Assembly: GCA_947626575.1 (NCBI GenBank)
Contig: CANQSR010000002.1
Span: 62,001 to 126,000, forward strand
DNA length: 64,000 nucleotides
Direction: 5' to 3'
From: an uncultured Clostridia bacterium
Lineage (GTDB): Bacteria; Bacillota; Clostridia; Christensenellales; Borkfalkiaceae
Below the pieces are notes generated by a model. The model worked only from the letters and a program-made list of their open reading frames with translations, ran no database searches and was not told the DNA's origin. Below are positions 28,137 to 37,902 of the stretch, in pieces. Position 1 is the first letter of the stretch. Each line of letters opens with the position of its first letter. The translations under genes were made by a program, and so were the position numbers.

Positions 28137-28945
28137 ACAAACAATTGCTTATCAAGTGTCTCAAAGCATTTTTCGTGGGCCTCGTCCTGCTCGTCCTCTA
28201 TGCCCCCATCCTTCTGCTTGCCGTTTACAGTTTTGACAAGACGGACATGATCGGCCGCTTCGAGGGCTTCTCCCTTACCCACTATGCCGCGCTCTTCGAG
28301 AACTCCAAAGTACTCGGCATGATCGGAAATACCTTCCTGCTCGCCTTCCTCGCCGCCGTCCTCTCCACGGTCTTGGGGACCGTCGGCGCGCTCGGCATGT
28401 TCTATACGAAGAAGCGGGTGAAGATGCTCATCCACGGCGCCTCGCAGATCCCCGTCATCAACGCGGAGATCGTCACGGCGCTCTCGCTCACCGTCACGTT
28501 TGTGGCCATCGGGCTGGGCCGCTCTTACTTCACCCTGCTCATCGGGCATATGGTCATCTGCACCCCCTTTGTGGTCCTCTCGGTGATGCCGAAGCTCAAA
28601 CAGATGGATAACTCGCTCTATGAAGCCGCGCTCGATTTAGGGGCCTCCCCCTTCAAGGCGCTCTGGAAGGTGGTGCTTCCGCAGATCGTTCCGGGCGTCA
28701 TCTCCGGGTTCATGCTCGCCGTCACCCTCTCGCTCGACGACTACATCGTGACGATGTACACCCGTCCTTCGGGCTTTGAAACCATCTCGACTTACGTCTA
28801 CAACGCGACGACCAAGGGCAATGCGCACACGGCCGTCACGCTCGCATCGCTGTGGGCGCTCACGACCATCATCTTCGTCGTCATCGTGCTGTTTGTGGTC
28901 GTCTCCAATCTCTCAGGGATCCGTAAGAAGGAGGCAAGCAAATGA
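28133..28945 (+). CDS. potC: Spermidine/putrescine ABC permease
   Basis: EAALDLGASPFKALWKVVLPQIVPGVISG; LDDYIVT. Confidence 0.93.
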   Translation: MNKQLLIKCLKAFFVGLVLLVLYAPILLLAVYSFDKTDMIGRFEGFSLTHYAALFENSKVLGMIGNTFLLAFLAAVLSTVLGTVGALGMFYTKKRVKMLIHGASQIPVINAEIVTALSLTVTFVAIGLGRSYFTLLIGHMVICTPFVVLSVMPKLKQMDNSLYEAALDLGASPFKALWKVVLPQIVPGVISGFMLAVTLSLDDYIVTMYTRPSGFETISTYVYNATTKGNAHTAVTLASLWALTTIIFVVIVLFVVVSNLSGIRKKEASK

Positions 28946-30717
28946 AGATGAAAAGAGCATTGAGCATCGCGCTTGCGTCGGCCTTTCTGCTCCCCGCGCT
29001 CACGGCCCTCGGCGGCTGCGGAAGCGCGGATACCATCGTTTTGCGCGTCTACAATTGGGAAGAGTATATCGACGAAGGCGGCAAAGGCACCTTCATCTAT
29101 GACGAACTTCACGAACTCAACGACGAGGGCAACCCCGTGACGGACGGGAACGGAAACCACGTCCATATCCAATCGGATATCGTCAACGACAAGTATAAGG
29201 CGTGGTATGAAGAGACCATGGGGCAGGCGCTCAGCGAGGAGGGTCCCGCCATCCTCGACGACTTCTGCCTCTGGTACGAAAAGACTTACGGCCAACCCAT
29301 CCGCGTGGAATATTCCACGTTCGGCACCAACGAGGACATGTATAACGAGATCGTCCTCGGCAACGAATACGATCTCCTCTGCCCCTCCGACTACATGATC
29401 ATGAAGCTGGCGGCGGAGGGACGGCTTGAAAAGTACGACGATAGCTTCTTCGACGAAAGCATCCCCGAAAATTATTACGTCCGCCACGTCTCCCCCTTCA
29501 TCGCGGACAAATTCAAAAACAACGCGGAACTCGCCATCCGCAAGGACGAGGCGGGCAAGGAGATCTATTGGAAAGATTACGCCGCAGGCTACATGTGGGG
29601 AACGACGGGGTTTGTGTATAATCCCGAATATGTCACCGAAGAGGAACTCGGCCGGCTCGGCTGGCTTGCCTTCACCAACAAGGATTACGAGGGCAAGATC
29701 ACCGCAAAGGACAACGTGCGCGATACCTACTTTGCCGCCCTCGGCGTGACGTATCAGGAGGAGGCGCGCAACCAGGAGAGTTCGCTTGCCGGCCTCAAAG
29801 CCCGTTTCGAAGCCGATGAACTCGACGCCGTCGCCTACACCGAAGCGCTTACGCGCATCTTCAACGCGACCGACGACGAGACCATCGCGCTCGTCGAACC
29901 CTATCTCATGGATATCAAGCAGAACATTTACAGCTTCGAGACGGATACGGGCAAGGCGGATATGGTGGCGGGCAAGATATGGCTCAACTATGCGTGGAGC
30001 GGCGATGCGGTGTATGCCCTCGACCTCGCCGAGAGCGGACAGGATGAGGACGGCGAGGCAAGCGCCACGGCCTATCTCAATTACTTTGTCCCCGAAACGG
30101 GTACCAACCTCTGGTTCGACGGCTGGGTCATGCCCAAGGGCGTCACGGAGCGCGGGACCAAAAAGGCGGCCGAAGCCTTTGTCAACTTCCTCTCGATGCC
30201 GCAAAACGCCATGCGCAACAGCTATTATATCGGCTATACGTCGGCCATCGCCGGGGAAAACAGGGAGATGCTCGCCTATGCCGATTACCTCTATGGCTAC
30301 TATCCCGAAGAGGAATACGAAGAGGGCGAGGAGTATGAAGCGCCCGTGGATTACGACCTCACCTACTTCTTCTACGGGGAGGATTACGGAGACGTCGAAC
30401 ACATCCTGCTTCCCGCGGAGCCGGAACAGGCGGCGAGCCGTCAGCTCTATGCGCAGTTCCCGCCCGAAGAGGTCATTGCGCGTTGCGCCGTCATGGACTA
30501 TTACGACAAAGAGGCGAGCGAGCGCATCAATGAGCTGTGGTCGCGCGTCAAATCCGAGACGCTCGATGCGTGGGCGATCATCGTCATCGTCGTCACCGTG
30601 CTGGCCATCGCCGCATTCATTGCCTATGTGAAGTTCGGCGGCAAGGTGGATTTCTTCCGCGCCAAGCCCAAGAAGGGCTATCGGCTCGTCAAACAAGAGG
30701 ATCCCAACAGGATATAA
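28942..30717 (+). CDS. potD: Spermidine/putrescine-binding protein with C-terminal TM helix
   Basis: Lipobox-like LGGC; LRVYNWEEYID; EYSTFGTNEDMYNEI; C-terminal WAIIVIVVTVLAIAAFIAYV. Confidence 0.88.
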   Translation: MKMKRALSIALASAFLLPALTALGGCGSADTIVLRVYNWEEYIDEGGKGTFIYDELHELNDEGNPVTDGNGNHVHIQSDIVNDKYKAWYEETMGQALSEEGPAILDDFCLWYEKTYGQPIRVEYSTFGTNEDMYNEIVLGNEYDLLCPSDYMIMKLAAEGRLEKYDDSFFDESIPENYYVRHVSPFIADKFKNNAELAIRKDEAGKEIYWKDYAAGYMWGTTGFVYNPEYVTEEELGRLGWLAFTNKDYEGKITAKDNVRDTYFAALGVTYQEEARNQESSLAGLKARFEADELDAVAYTEALTRIFNATDDETIALVEPYLMDIKQNIYSFETDTGKADMVAGKIWLNYAWSGDAVYALDLAESGQDEDGEASATAYLNYFVPETGTNLWFDGWVMPKGVTERGTKKAAEAFVNFLSMPQNAMRNSYYIGYTSAIAGENREMLAYADYLYGYYPEEEYEEGEEYEAPVDYDLTYFFYGEDYGDVEHILLPAEPEQAASRQLYAQFPPEEVIARCAVMDYYDKEASERINELWSRVKSETLDAWAIIVIVVTVLAIAAFIAYVKFGGKVDFFRAKPKKGYRLVKQEDPNRI

Positions 30718-30724
30718 ACAAAAC

Positions 30725-30769
30725 TACAAGGCGCCGCGCCCGACGAATCGTCGGGCGCGGCGCCTTGTA
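30725..30769. repeat. Perfect 21-bp hairpin between convergent genes (possible terminator)
   Basis: TACAAGGCGCCGCGCCCGACG-AAT-CGTCGGGCGCGGCGCCTTGTA. Confidence 0.85.
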
Positions 30770-30777
30770 TCTTGCGG

Positions 30778-31623
30778 TCACTTTTTTACGGTCACGTAGT
30801 CCGTCGCACTGCTTCCGAGGAGCGGGGAAAGCCGCTCGTATTCATAGGACGGAAACAGGATCGCGCACGGCTCGTTTGCGCGAAGCACGATGCGGTAATA
30901 GGGCTTGACGCGGTACTGCCCGTTCTGCACCTTGACCTTGTAACGCTTTATCACATCGGCCGAAATGTCCTGCTCCTTGTTCCAATTGGGGAACGTAATT
31001 CCCCTCTCCACCCTTTCGATGCGCTCGATCCGTTCATACGGGATCTTGACGACGCATGAGATGCTTGCAAGGCAGACCGCGGGACCGTCGCAAAAGACAT
31101 ACTGTTCGCTGTTCACGCGGGGAAAGAGTTCCTGCTTGAACGCAAATGTGCCGTACTCCGAAATAATATCCACGGGGATGGCCGTTCCGGGGACGAGAAG
31201 CTCCTCCCGCGACTCCCGCTCCAAGCGCTTCCACCGCTCTTCCAGATCTCCGCAGACGGGACTCGCCATCGCCGACTTCTTTCTGAAAAAAGCGACCGCC
31301 TTGATGCCGATCCCGGCGATAAATAACCCCAAACCGATACCGAAAAACCACCACAGGCCATTCCCCACCATGGTCTCATAGGGAACGTCGTCTGCCAACG
31401 AATCGAGCGGCCCCGCGAACAAGGCAAACCCCAAGGCCATCATGACGAGGGCGGCGAGGGAGAGCCATTGCGGGATGCCCGTATGTTTTTCAAAGGCCTC
31501 GATCTCTTCCCGCAGTTTCTTTTGCTTTGCGGCGGTCTCGCTGCCGATCCGCTTGACGACGAACTCGCTGTCAAGTTGTGCGGCTCCCTCTTTGCTCCCG
31601 TGAAACCGAAAAAGATTTTTCAT
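30778..31623 (-). CDS. Hypothetical membrane protein
   Basis: Two predicted TMs, no family recognised. Confidence 0.6.
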   Translation of the reverse strand: MKNLFRFHGSKEGAAQLDSEFVVKRIGSETAAKQKKLREEIEAFEKHTGIPQWLSLAALVMMALGFALFAGPLDSLADDVPYETMVGNGLWWFFGIGLGLFIAGIGIKAVAFFRKKSAMASPVCGDLEERWKRLERESREELLVPGTAIPVDIISEYGTFAFKQELFPRVNSEQYVFCDGPAVCLASISCVVKIPYERIERIERVERGITFPNWNKEQDISADVIKRYKVKVQNGQYRVKPYYRIVLRANEPCAILFPSYEYERLSPLLGSSATDYVTVKK

Positions 31624-31631
31624 ACTCTATC

Positions 31632-31967
31632 CTATTTCGTCACCCCGGCACACGGCACTTCATGGCCGCCATACGTCGCTTGCACCTGCGGGCGGAGCCA
31701 CCTTGCGGTCATGTATACTTTGAACTCCTCGCCGTCAACTGTGGCGCGGAGCGTCAGAAAACGCATATTCTGCCCCGATGTCTGGTCTTCGAGCGTGCCG
31801 TCCACATACAGAAATGCCCCGCCCATCCTGATCTCCGCCCTCACGTCGTGGCTATGGACGGAAAAGTGATAGCTGCGCTTATACCGCGCCATGAGAATAA
31901 AGATAAACACCCAAAGCACCAATATAATGATGCCTACCGTTAAAACAGCAATCGCAACAGGATGCAT
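31632..31967 (-). CDS. Hypothetical small membrane-anchored protein
   Basis: N-terminal TM MHPVAIAVLTVGIIILVLWVFIFIL. Confidence 0.6.
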   Translation of the reverse strand: MHPVAIAVLTVGIIILVLWVFIFILMARYKRSYHFSVHSHDVRAEIRMGGAFLYVDGTLEDQTSGQNMRFLTLRATVDGEEFKVYMTARWLRPQVQATYGGHEVPCAGVTK

Positions 31968-31968
31968 A

Positions 31969-32679
31969 TTACCCCTCCGCGCCCTGCTTTTTCATGAGGC
32001 GCAAAATATTTTTATAGTCGTGCAAGATCATCTTCCCCCCAAGCGTCCACTTGCCGCGCTTTACGAGCACATACGGTTTCCCGCCCCGCTTGGGAGTTTC
32101 GCCGTATTCCGATAGATAGAACGCGGGTGCGTACACCGCATGGATATTCATCCGCGAAAGGTCGCCCTTTACGATAAACTCGACGAGGGGAAGGAGCGCC
32201 GCCGCGGCCGCCGTGATATCGTCGAGACCGCCGAATGCCGTAAGATCTATCTTCTCGTCCCCCACCTGTACCCACGGAACGTCGCCCTTGCATTCGGGCA
32301 GGGTGACGGGATATTCAAGAACGCCGCCGCGGGCCATTTCGCGCGGCGAGATGTTCTGTTCGCGCATGCAGAGGAGAAGCCCCACCCCGCATTCGGGCCG
32401 TATCATGTTGCCGCGCCGCAGCCGATATTTGAGGCCGAGGACGACGTCGGCCGCAAGGGCCGCAAAATAGACCGCGGAGAGCGAGAGGACGACGGGCGGA
32501 AACCACGGCTGCCCCTTCTGTTCTTCCGAAGTGAGGCGGGCAAGGAGCAGGATACTCACAACGTATGCGCCGATCACGGCGCAGATAATGAGGTCGTACC
32601 GCCAGCGCCTCTTCTCGAAATCGGCCTTCTCTATCGACTTTTGAAAGTACGCCGTTTCACGGTATTCGGAAAATGTCAT
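31969..32679 (-). CDS. Hypothetical membrane protein
   Basis: Two TMs, stop/start packing with neighbours. Confidence 0.6.
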   Translation of the reverse strand: MTFSEYRETAYFQKSIEKADFEKRRWRYDLIICAVIGAYVVSILLLARLTSEEQKGQPWFPPVVLSLSAVYFAALAADVVLGLKYRLRRGNMIRPECGVGLLLCMREQNISPREMARGGVLEYPVTLPECKGDVPWVQVGDEKIDLTAFGGLDDITAAAAALLPLVEFIVKGDLSRMNIHAVYAPAFYLSEYGETPKRGGKPYVLVKRGKWTLGGKMILHDYKNILRLMKKQGAEG

Positions 32680-33368
32680 TGCGCAAATACCCTCCGCAGA
32701 ACACGTTTTACGACGGGATAGACAGTCTCAAATTGCGGCCTTACGGCATACCCCCCGTCGAGCCGCGTAAAGACGGCTTTTAGCACCTCTGCCTGTGCGC
32801 CATGATTCTTCTTGTTCGCTTGGGACTGCACAAACCCGCTCACGGAAAAACGCCGCTTTGTAATTTCCAAATAGAAGCCAAGAAAGAGGTCATACTCGGC
32901 GCGCGCATCCACAACGCGCCCTTCATCCAGCGCGACCATCGCACAAAGGTAGGCAGTCTCCCCCGCCCGCATGCGGCTGGCGCGGTCTGACCGCGTACGG
33001 CGATATCCCGCAATTGCCTCCTTTAAGGCGGGGATATCATCACCCACTCCATACAAAACGATGCGTTTCACTTCCGCACCGATAAAAGGCAAAAAGCGGT
33101 GAAGCCTCTCGCATCTTCTCACGATCCGTGCTGCGCACTCAAGATCCATGCTTTGGACTGCATCGTTGAATTTGATCCAGAGCATGGCATTCAATATGAG
33201 AAAAGGAAAAATGAGAAGGAGCGAACCCGCTAAGACAAGACCGAGGATCGCCCCAAAAACTTCGTCTGTTCCCTTTACGAGTACATAGATGAAGAGCGCA
33301 GCGCACCCTGCGAGGAGGAGACAGACGACGATTGACATAATAATCATCTTTTGGGCCTGTTTTTTCAT
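32676..33368 (-). CDS. Hypothetical membrane protein
   Basis: MKKQAQKMIIMSIVVCLLLAGCAALFIYVLV; overlaps next gene by 4 nt. Confidence 0.6.
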   Translation of the reverse strand: MKKQAQKMIIMSIVVCLLLAGCAALFIYVLVKGTDEVFGAILGLVLAGSLLLIFPFLILNAMLWIKFNDAVQSMDLECAARIVRRCERLHRFLPFIGAEVKRIVLYGVGDDIPALKEAIAGYRRTRSDRASRMRAGETAYLCAMVALDEGRVVDARAEYDLFLGFYLEITKRRFSVSGFVQSQANKKNHGAQAEVLKAVFTRLDGGYAVRPQFETVYPVVKRVLRRVFAQ

Positions 33369-33387
33369 ATTTCTCTCCGAAAATGAC

Positions 33388-33410
33388 CGTACTATGTCAC
33401 ACATAATACC
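33388..33410 (-). repeat. Dispersed 23-bp palindrome copy 4
   Basis: Minus strand GGTATTATG-TGTGA-CATAGTACG. Confidence 0.8.
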
Positions 33411-33422
33411 ATGCAAACATGC

Positions 33423-33614
33423 TCATATGGGCGTATCATCCCCGCGATCGCCCTGCTTTTTGCCCTTCCGCTTGCGGACGGCCTCGGTGAGCAGATACTC
33501 GATCTGCCCGTTGAGCGAACGGAAATCCTCCTCCGCCCATCGCATGAGTTCGCCATAGAGGGAGGGCGCGATCCGAAGCGGCACCTGCTTTTTGCCCTTA
33601 TCCGTATCCTTCAT
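33423..33614 (-). CDS. Ribbon-helix-helix (Arc-like) small protein
   Basis: [43 protein letters not shown]. Confidence 0.8.
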   Translation of the reverse strand: MKDTDKGKKQVPLRIAPSLYGELMRWAEEDFRSLNGQIEYLLTEAVRKRKGKKQGDRGDDTPI

Positions 33615-34849
33615 TGCTCCTCCTCTCTTCGCTTCTCCTTCAAAAGCATCTCCATGGGGCGTACCCTTCTGCGGTAGACGGCAAACATCACGATCCATGC
33701 GATGACGGAAAGGATCGCCGCGGGGATGAGAAATAGAATGACGGAGCTTCCGATGCACTCCGCGAGGGCGGTCTCCGCCACCGTGAAATATCCGACGAGG
33801 CCGAGGATGACGCCGAAGAGTACGGACGCCGCAAGGACGATGATGAACATCGCGTTCCCCGCCTTCTGTAAGCGGATCCACGCCGCCTGCAACTGTTTTC
33901 TGAGCGTATCCGCCTCCCCGCCGCCGAGTTTTTCATAGTTGCGCTTGTAGATCTCCTTTTTGCGGCGTTCGAGCGGGAACAGAAATGCGAAGAACAAGGC
34001 AAACAGAACGACGAAAAATGCGCCCGCGAGCAACCATGTCAGCGTGGAGCCGAGCCGCTCCCACAGCTCCTCAAAGGCGGAAAGGAAGATCGCGGCGACC
34101 ATCGAGACGCCGATGATAAGGCCCGCAACGCCGCTCCGCTTTGCTACGGTTTGAAACTCCGCCCGCTCGGCGTCTTCCTTCAAAAACATCATGACGGAGA
34201 GCGGGACGGACGAATACGCCCGCGCGTTCTCGGATTCCGAAGCGATCTTTGCTTCGGAGAGGCCGAGTTTTTTGCGCTTGATCTCCTCGATCTCCCGCTC
34301 GGCGCGTTCATAGAGCGCCGTGCGGGCCTTCCCCTCCGCCGTCACTTCGAGGACGGTCGGGATGACGATCAGCACGCTGAAAATAATACAGGCCACGAGC
34401 ATATAGACCTGCGGGATGGGCATAACGGCGCAGACGATCGCAACCGTCACCAAAACCACATAGCTCAGCAGGGTGAAAACGGCCGCGAGGATCCCGTACG
34501 GGTTGCGCTTTCCGAGCGTCCCCATATAGGCCGCATAGAGTTTCGCGTAAGTCTCGCGCTCCTCCCCCCTTAGTTCCACTTCGTTGGCGGCATCCTGCAA
34601 CTCGGCAAGCCCGCGCGCATATGCCGTTTTATAGTTCTTCAAGATCGCCCCCGCCGCGCCGAACAGCATGCCGATCACGGAAAACGAGGCGATGAGCGGC
34701 AGGTTGGGATTTTCGGAAGCGAACGAGAGAATGACGGGCAACAGCGTCAAAAGCGAACCAATGACGCCGAAAATGTTCATGATGCGGCAGAACCGCGCCA
34801 TATTCTCCGCGCGCTTCCCCGTAAAAAATAGTTTGATAAATTCGTCCAT
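33611..34849 (-). CDS. Hypothetical multi-TM membrane protein
   Basis: About 6-7 TM stretches; ATGA overlap with RHH gene. Confidence 0.6.
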   Translation of the reverse strand: MDEFIKLFFTGKRAENMARFCRIMNIFGVIGSLLTLLPVILSFASENPNLPLIASFSVIGMLFGAAGAILKNYKTAYARGLAELQDAANEVELRGEERETYAKLYAAYMGTLGKRNPYGILAAVFTLLSYVVLVTVAIVCAVMPIPQVYMLVACIIFSVLIVIPTVLEVTAEGKARTALYERAEREIEEIKRKKLGLSEAKIASESENARAYSSVPLSVMMFLKEDAERAEFQTVAKRSGVAGLIIGVSMVAAIFLSAFEELWERLGSTLTWLLAGAFFVVLFALFFAFLFPLERRKKEIYKRNYEKLGGGEADTLRKQLQAAWIRLQKAGNAMFIIVLAASVLFGVILGLVGYFTVAETALAECIGSSVILFLIPAAILSVIAWIVMFAVYRRRVRPMEMLLKEKRREEEQ

Positions 34850-34868
34850 CTCTCCCGTCCCCCCTATT

Positions 34869-35975
34869 TTATTTTCCGAACATGATGCGCTCGCTCGATA
34901 ACAGTTTGGTCATGATCACGACGAGCAACGCCGTAAAGAGCAGGTTGACGCCGACGGCGAGGAAGGACTGCCACAAAAACAGGCCGCCCGCCAAAACCTT
35001 CTGCATCGCGATGACTGCGCCGAGTACGGGGATCGCACAGGCCCAATCTCCCATCATCGGCAGCACGCCCGTGACGATGGAGACGACCATGACGAGGATC
35101 ATGAGGACGCTCGTATAGGCCGAAGCCTCCTTGACCGACCGCGAAAGCGCGGAGACGGTGGAGATGAGCGCGACGATGCCCGGTACGATGCTGAGGATGA
35201 GCAGTAAGATAAGGAAATAGCTCCAAACGGGATACCCGCCCAAAGTTCCGAGCGAGACCCCCATGAGTTTTGGCATGGAGAGCGCGACGCCGATGAAGCT
35301 CGAAACCGCGCCGAGCATGGAGATGCAGGAGAGCGGCAAAATTTTTCCGAGCGCGATATCGCTCCGTTTGGCGGAAGTGACGAGGATGGTGGAGAGCGTG
35401 CCGCGCTCCTTCTCCCCCGCCACCGATTCGAGCGTCACGCTCATGCACGCCGAGAAGATGAAGCACACGATGAGCATGGGAAGGAGTACGGATAAGAACT
35501 CCGTCATGGCCACCGCGTCCTCCTTCACGGTCTCCACGTCGATGGGAAAGCGCATGCCGACGCCGATGAGAACAGAGGATGCGAGGGAGTAGAAGTAGAC
35601 GCCGTCCTCGCTTGCGCTGTCATAGACGATGCCCGCGCGGGCGTCCTCGCCGAACAGGTCGAAATTTTCCGTAAACGTGAGGATGGCCGTCGCCTCCCCC
35701 TCTTCGACTGCGGCGCGCGCCGCCTCTTCGTCCTCGACGGGAAGCCACTCCACCTCGCTGCCGTCCTCCGTGATCGCCTGCTCGATGATGCCGACGGCTG
35801 CGGAATTTCCCGAAAGATAGACTTTGAACGCGCGCTTCTCGTCGCTATGCGAAATTTCCCCGATAAACGTATAGAGCAAGAAGATCAGAATGCCGGGAAG
35901 GAGCATGGTGACGATGAGGCGGGGATCGTGGAAGAAGCGGTGAAATTCCTTCTTCATGAGGGATACAAGTTTCAT
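34869..35975 (-). CDS. ABC transporter permease (NatB/ABC-2 type)
   Basis: MKLVSLMKKEFHRFFHDPRLIVTMLLPGILIFLLYT; ESVAGEKERGTLSTILVTSAKRSDIALGKI. Confidence 0.9.
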   Translation of the reverse strand: MKLVSLMKKEFHRFFHDPRLIVTMLLPGILIFLLYTFIGEISHSDEKRAFKVYLSGNSAAVGIIEQAITEDGSEVEWLPVEDEEAARAAVEEGEATAILTFTENFDLFGEDARAGIVYDSASEDGVYFYSLASSVLIGVGMRFPIDVETVKEDAVAMTEFLSVLLPMLIVCFIFSACMSVTLESVAGEKERGTLSTILVTSAKRSDIALGKILPLSCISMLGAVSSFIGVALSMPKLMGVSLGTLGGYPVWSYFLILLLILSIVPGIVALISTVSALSRSVKEASAYTSVLMILVMVVSIVTGVLPMMGDWACAIPVLGAVIAMQKVLAGGLFLWQSFLAVGVNLLFTALLVVIMTKLLSSERIMFGK

Positions 35976-36745
35976 GCGATCTCCCCCTTTGCGCCGCGGT
36001 AGATCTCGAAGAAGGCGCTTTCGAGGTCGCCCTTTGCGACCTCTTCGAGCGTTCCCCCTGCGGCGAGCTTGCCGTCGATGATGATGCCCACGCGGTCGCA
36101 GAGCTTTTCGACGAGAGAAAAGATGTGCGTGGAGAGCAAGATGCTCTTGCCCATTCCCTTCAATTCGAGCAGGAAGTCGGTGACGACCTTTGCCGTGAGG
36201 ACGTCCAGCCCGTTGGTCGGCTCGTCGAAGATGACGACTTCGGGGTCATGCACGATGGAAATGACGAGAGAGACCTTTTGAAGCATGCCCGTCGAGAGGT
36301 TTTTGACCTGTACTTCGGAAAATTTATCAATGCCGAAGCGGGCGAAGAGATCGCGCTTTCGCGCCGCAAGCACGTCCTTTTCCACGCCGTGCATTGCGCC
36401 GAAGAAATCAAAGAGATAAGCGGGCGTGAAGAAGCCTTCAAGTTTCAGCTCGCTCGTCATGAATCCGATGACGTCGCGCACTTTCCCCGGCTCTTTAACG
36501 GCGGAATGCCCCGCAAGGAAGGCGTCGCCCGCATCCGGCTTTATCAGCGTGGAGAGCATGCGGAGCGTCGTCGTCTTGCCCGCGCCGTTGGGGCCCAGAA
36601 GCCCGTAGATCTCGCCGCGGTATGCCGAGAAGGAGAGTCCGTCGACGGCCACGCGCCGCGTCTCGCCCGTCCGCTCGATCTTCTGTTGTTTTTTGGAGAG
36701 CGTGAAGGTCTTTCTGAGGCCTTCCGCCCGCACGATCTCTTGCAT
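35972..36745 (-). CDS. ABC transporter ATP-binding protein (NatA-like)
   Basis: GLLGPNGAGKTTTLRMLSTLIKPDAG; LSTGMLQKVSL; FDEPTNGLDV. Confidence 0.93.
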   Translation of the reverse strand: MQEIVRAEGLRKTFTLSKKQQKIERTGETRRVAVDGLSFSAYRGEIYGLLGPNGAGKTTTLRMLSTLIKPDAGDAFLAGHSAVKEPGKVRDVIGFMTSELKLEGFFTPAYLFDFFGAMHGVEKDVLAARKRDLFARFGIDKFSEVQVKNLSTGMLQKVSLVISIVHDPEVVIFDEPTNGLDVLTAKVVTDFLLELKGMGKSILLSTHIFSLVEKLCDRVGIIIDGKLAAGGTLEEVAKGDLESAFFEIYRGAKGEIA

Positions 36746-36803
36746 GTTGCCCTCCGAGGCTCCCGTTTACGATGAGAATGACGTATTGAACAGATGCTTT
36801 GCC

Positions 36804-37742
36804 TTAATAGATGGAACCCGTGCCGACGACGGGCTGGGCGTCGCGGTTGCCGCAGAGTACGACGAGGAGGTTGGAGACCATCTGCGCCTTGCGCTCATCG
36901 TCCAGCTCCACGATGTCCTCTTCCGAGAGCTTGTTGAGGGCCATCTGCACCATGGAGACGGCGCCCTCGACGATCTTCTGCCGCGCCGCGATGATGGCCG
37001 AAGCCTGTTGGCGTTGGAGCATCGCCGCCGCGATTTCGGGCGCATAGGCGAGGTGCGAGATGCGCGCTTCCAAAATTTCCACGCCGGCCATCTCGGTGCG
37101 CTGCTGCAACTCCTCCCTGAGGACGTCCGCGATCTCCTGTGCGCTCCCGCGGAGCGACTTTTCGTCGCCGTTCGAAGAGACGTCGTAAGGATACTGCCTC
37201 GCGACCTGACGGATTGCCGCATCGCACTGCGTGGAGATATAGGCCATGTAGTTTTCGACGTTGAACACGGCGCGCGCGGTATTCGTGATGCGCCAGATGA
37301 CGACGACGGAGATCTCGATGGGATTGCCCTCTTCGTCGTTGACTTTCTGCTTATCGTTGTTGAGCGTCATCGCCTTCAACGAGATCTTGCGCGAGGTCCC
37401 CATCGCAAGGCGCGCGGGGTTGACGGACGAGCAGAACGGGTTGACCCAATAGAAGCCGTCCCGCTTCAAAGTTCCATAGTATTTGCCGAACAGCGTGAGG
37501 ACATAGGCCTCGTTGGGTTGCAGAAGGCGAAGGCCGCTGAGCAAAATTGCGCCGACGACCATCGCGACGAGGCCGAACGGCATGAGCGCGGTGAAATCAA
37601 GCACGATCCCAAGGATCAGCATGGTAAATCCCCCGGCGACCAATAAGAGGCCGATGATCAACATGACCCAGCCGTTTTTCTCGCGGGCGGGCTTCTCGGT
37701 GATCCGGTCGTATTCCGTCACTTTCAATTCCTTGTTTTCCAT
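36804..37742 (-). CDS. SPFH/band 7 domain membrane protein
   Basis: [73 protein letters not shown]. Confidence 0.92.
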   Translation of the reverse strand: MENKELKVTEYDRITEKPAREKNGWVMLIIGLLLVAGGFTMLILGIVLDFTALMPFGLVAMVVGAILLSGLRLLQPNEAYVLTLFGKYYGTLKRDGFYWVNPFCSSVNPARLAMGTSRKISLKAMTLNNDKQKVNDEEGNPIEISVVVIWRITNTARAVFNVENYMAYISTQCDAAIRQVARQYPYDVSSNGDEKSLRGSAQEIADVLREELQQRTEMAGVEILEARISHLAYAPEIAAAMLQRQQASAIIAARQKIVEGAVSMVQMALNKLSEEDIVELDDERKAQMVSNLLVVLCGNRDAQPVVGTGSIY

Positions 37743-37759
37743 ATCATCCCTCCGAAATG

Positions 37760-37778
37760 TGATATCGTTTTGATATCA
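37760..37778 (-). promoter_or_regulatory. Operator-like inverted repeat TGATATC-N5-GATATCA at SPFH promoter
   Basis: Just downstream of TTGACA-N17-TAGTAT (37781-37809, minus). Confidence 0.55.
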
Positions 37779-37843
37779 TAATACTATCACGTGCCGCAGA
37801 GGTTGTCAAGCGTTTCTTACAAAATTTTCCCAAAAATCGTACG

Positions 37844-37868
37844 AAAAAAGGAGCGTCGCACGCTCCCT
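37844..37868 (-). terminator. Terminator downstream of ynbB
   Basis: GGGAGCG-tgcga-CGCTCCTTTTTT on minus strand. Confidence 0.8.
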
Positions 37869-37902
37869 TTCCTATTTATAATATATTGCAGACGGCGTAT
37901 TT

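Noticed and set aside
28798-30696. 632-aa minus-strand ORF
   Set aside because: Antisense to potC/potD; no recognisable domain and no independent expression signals.
37776-37792. CATAATACTATCACG as a palindrome copy
   Set aside because: Only one half matches; explained by the SPFH promoter/operator.
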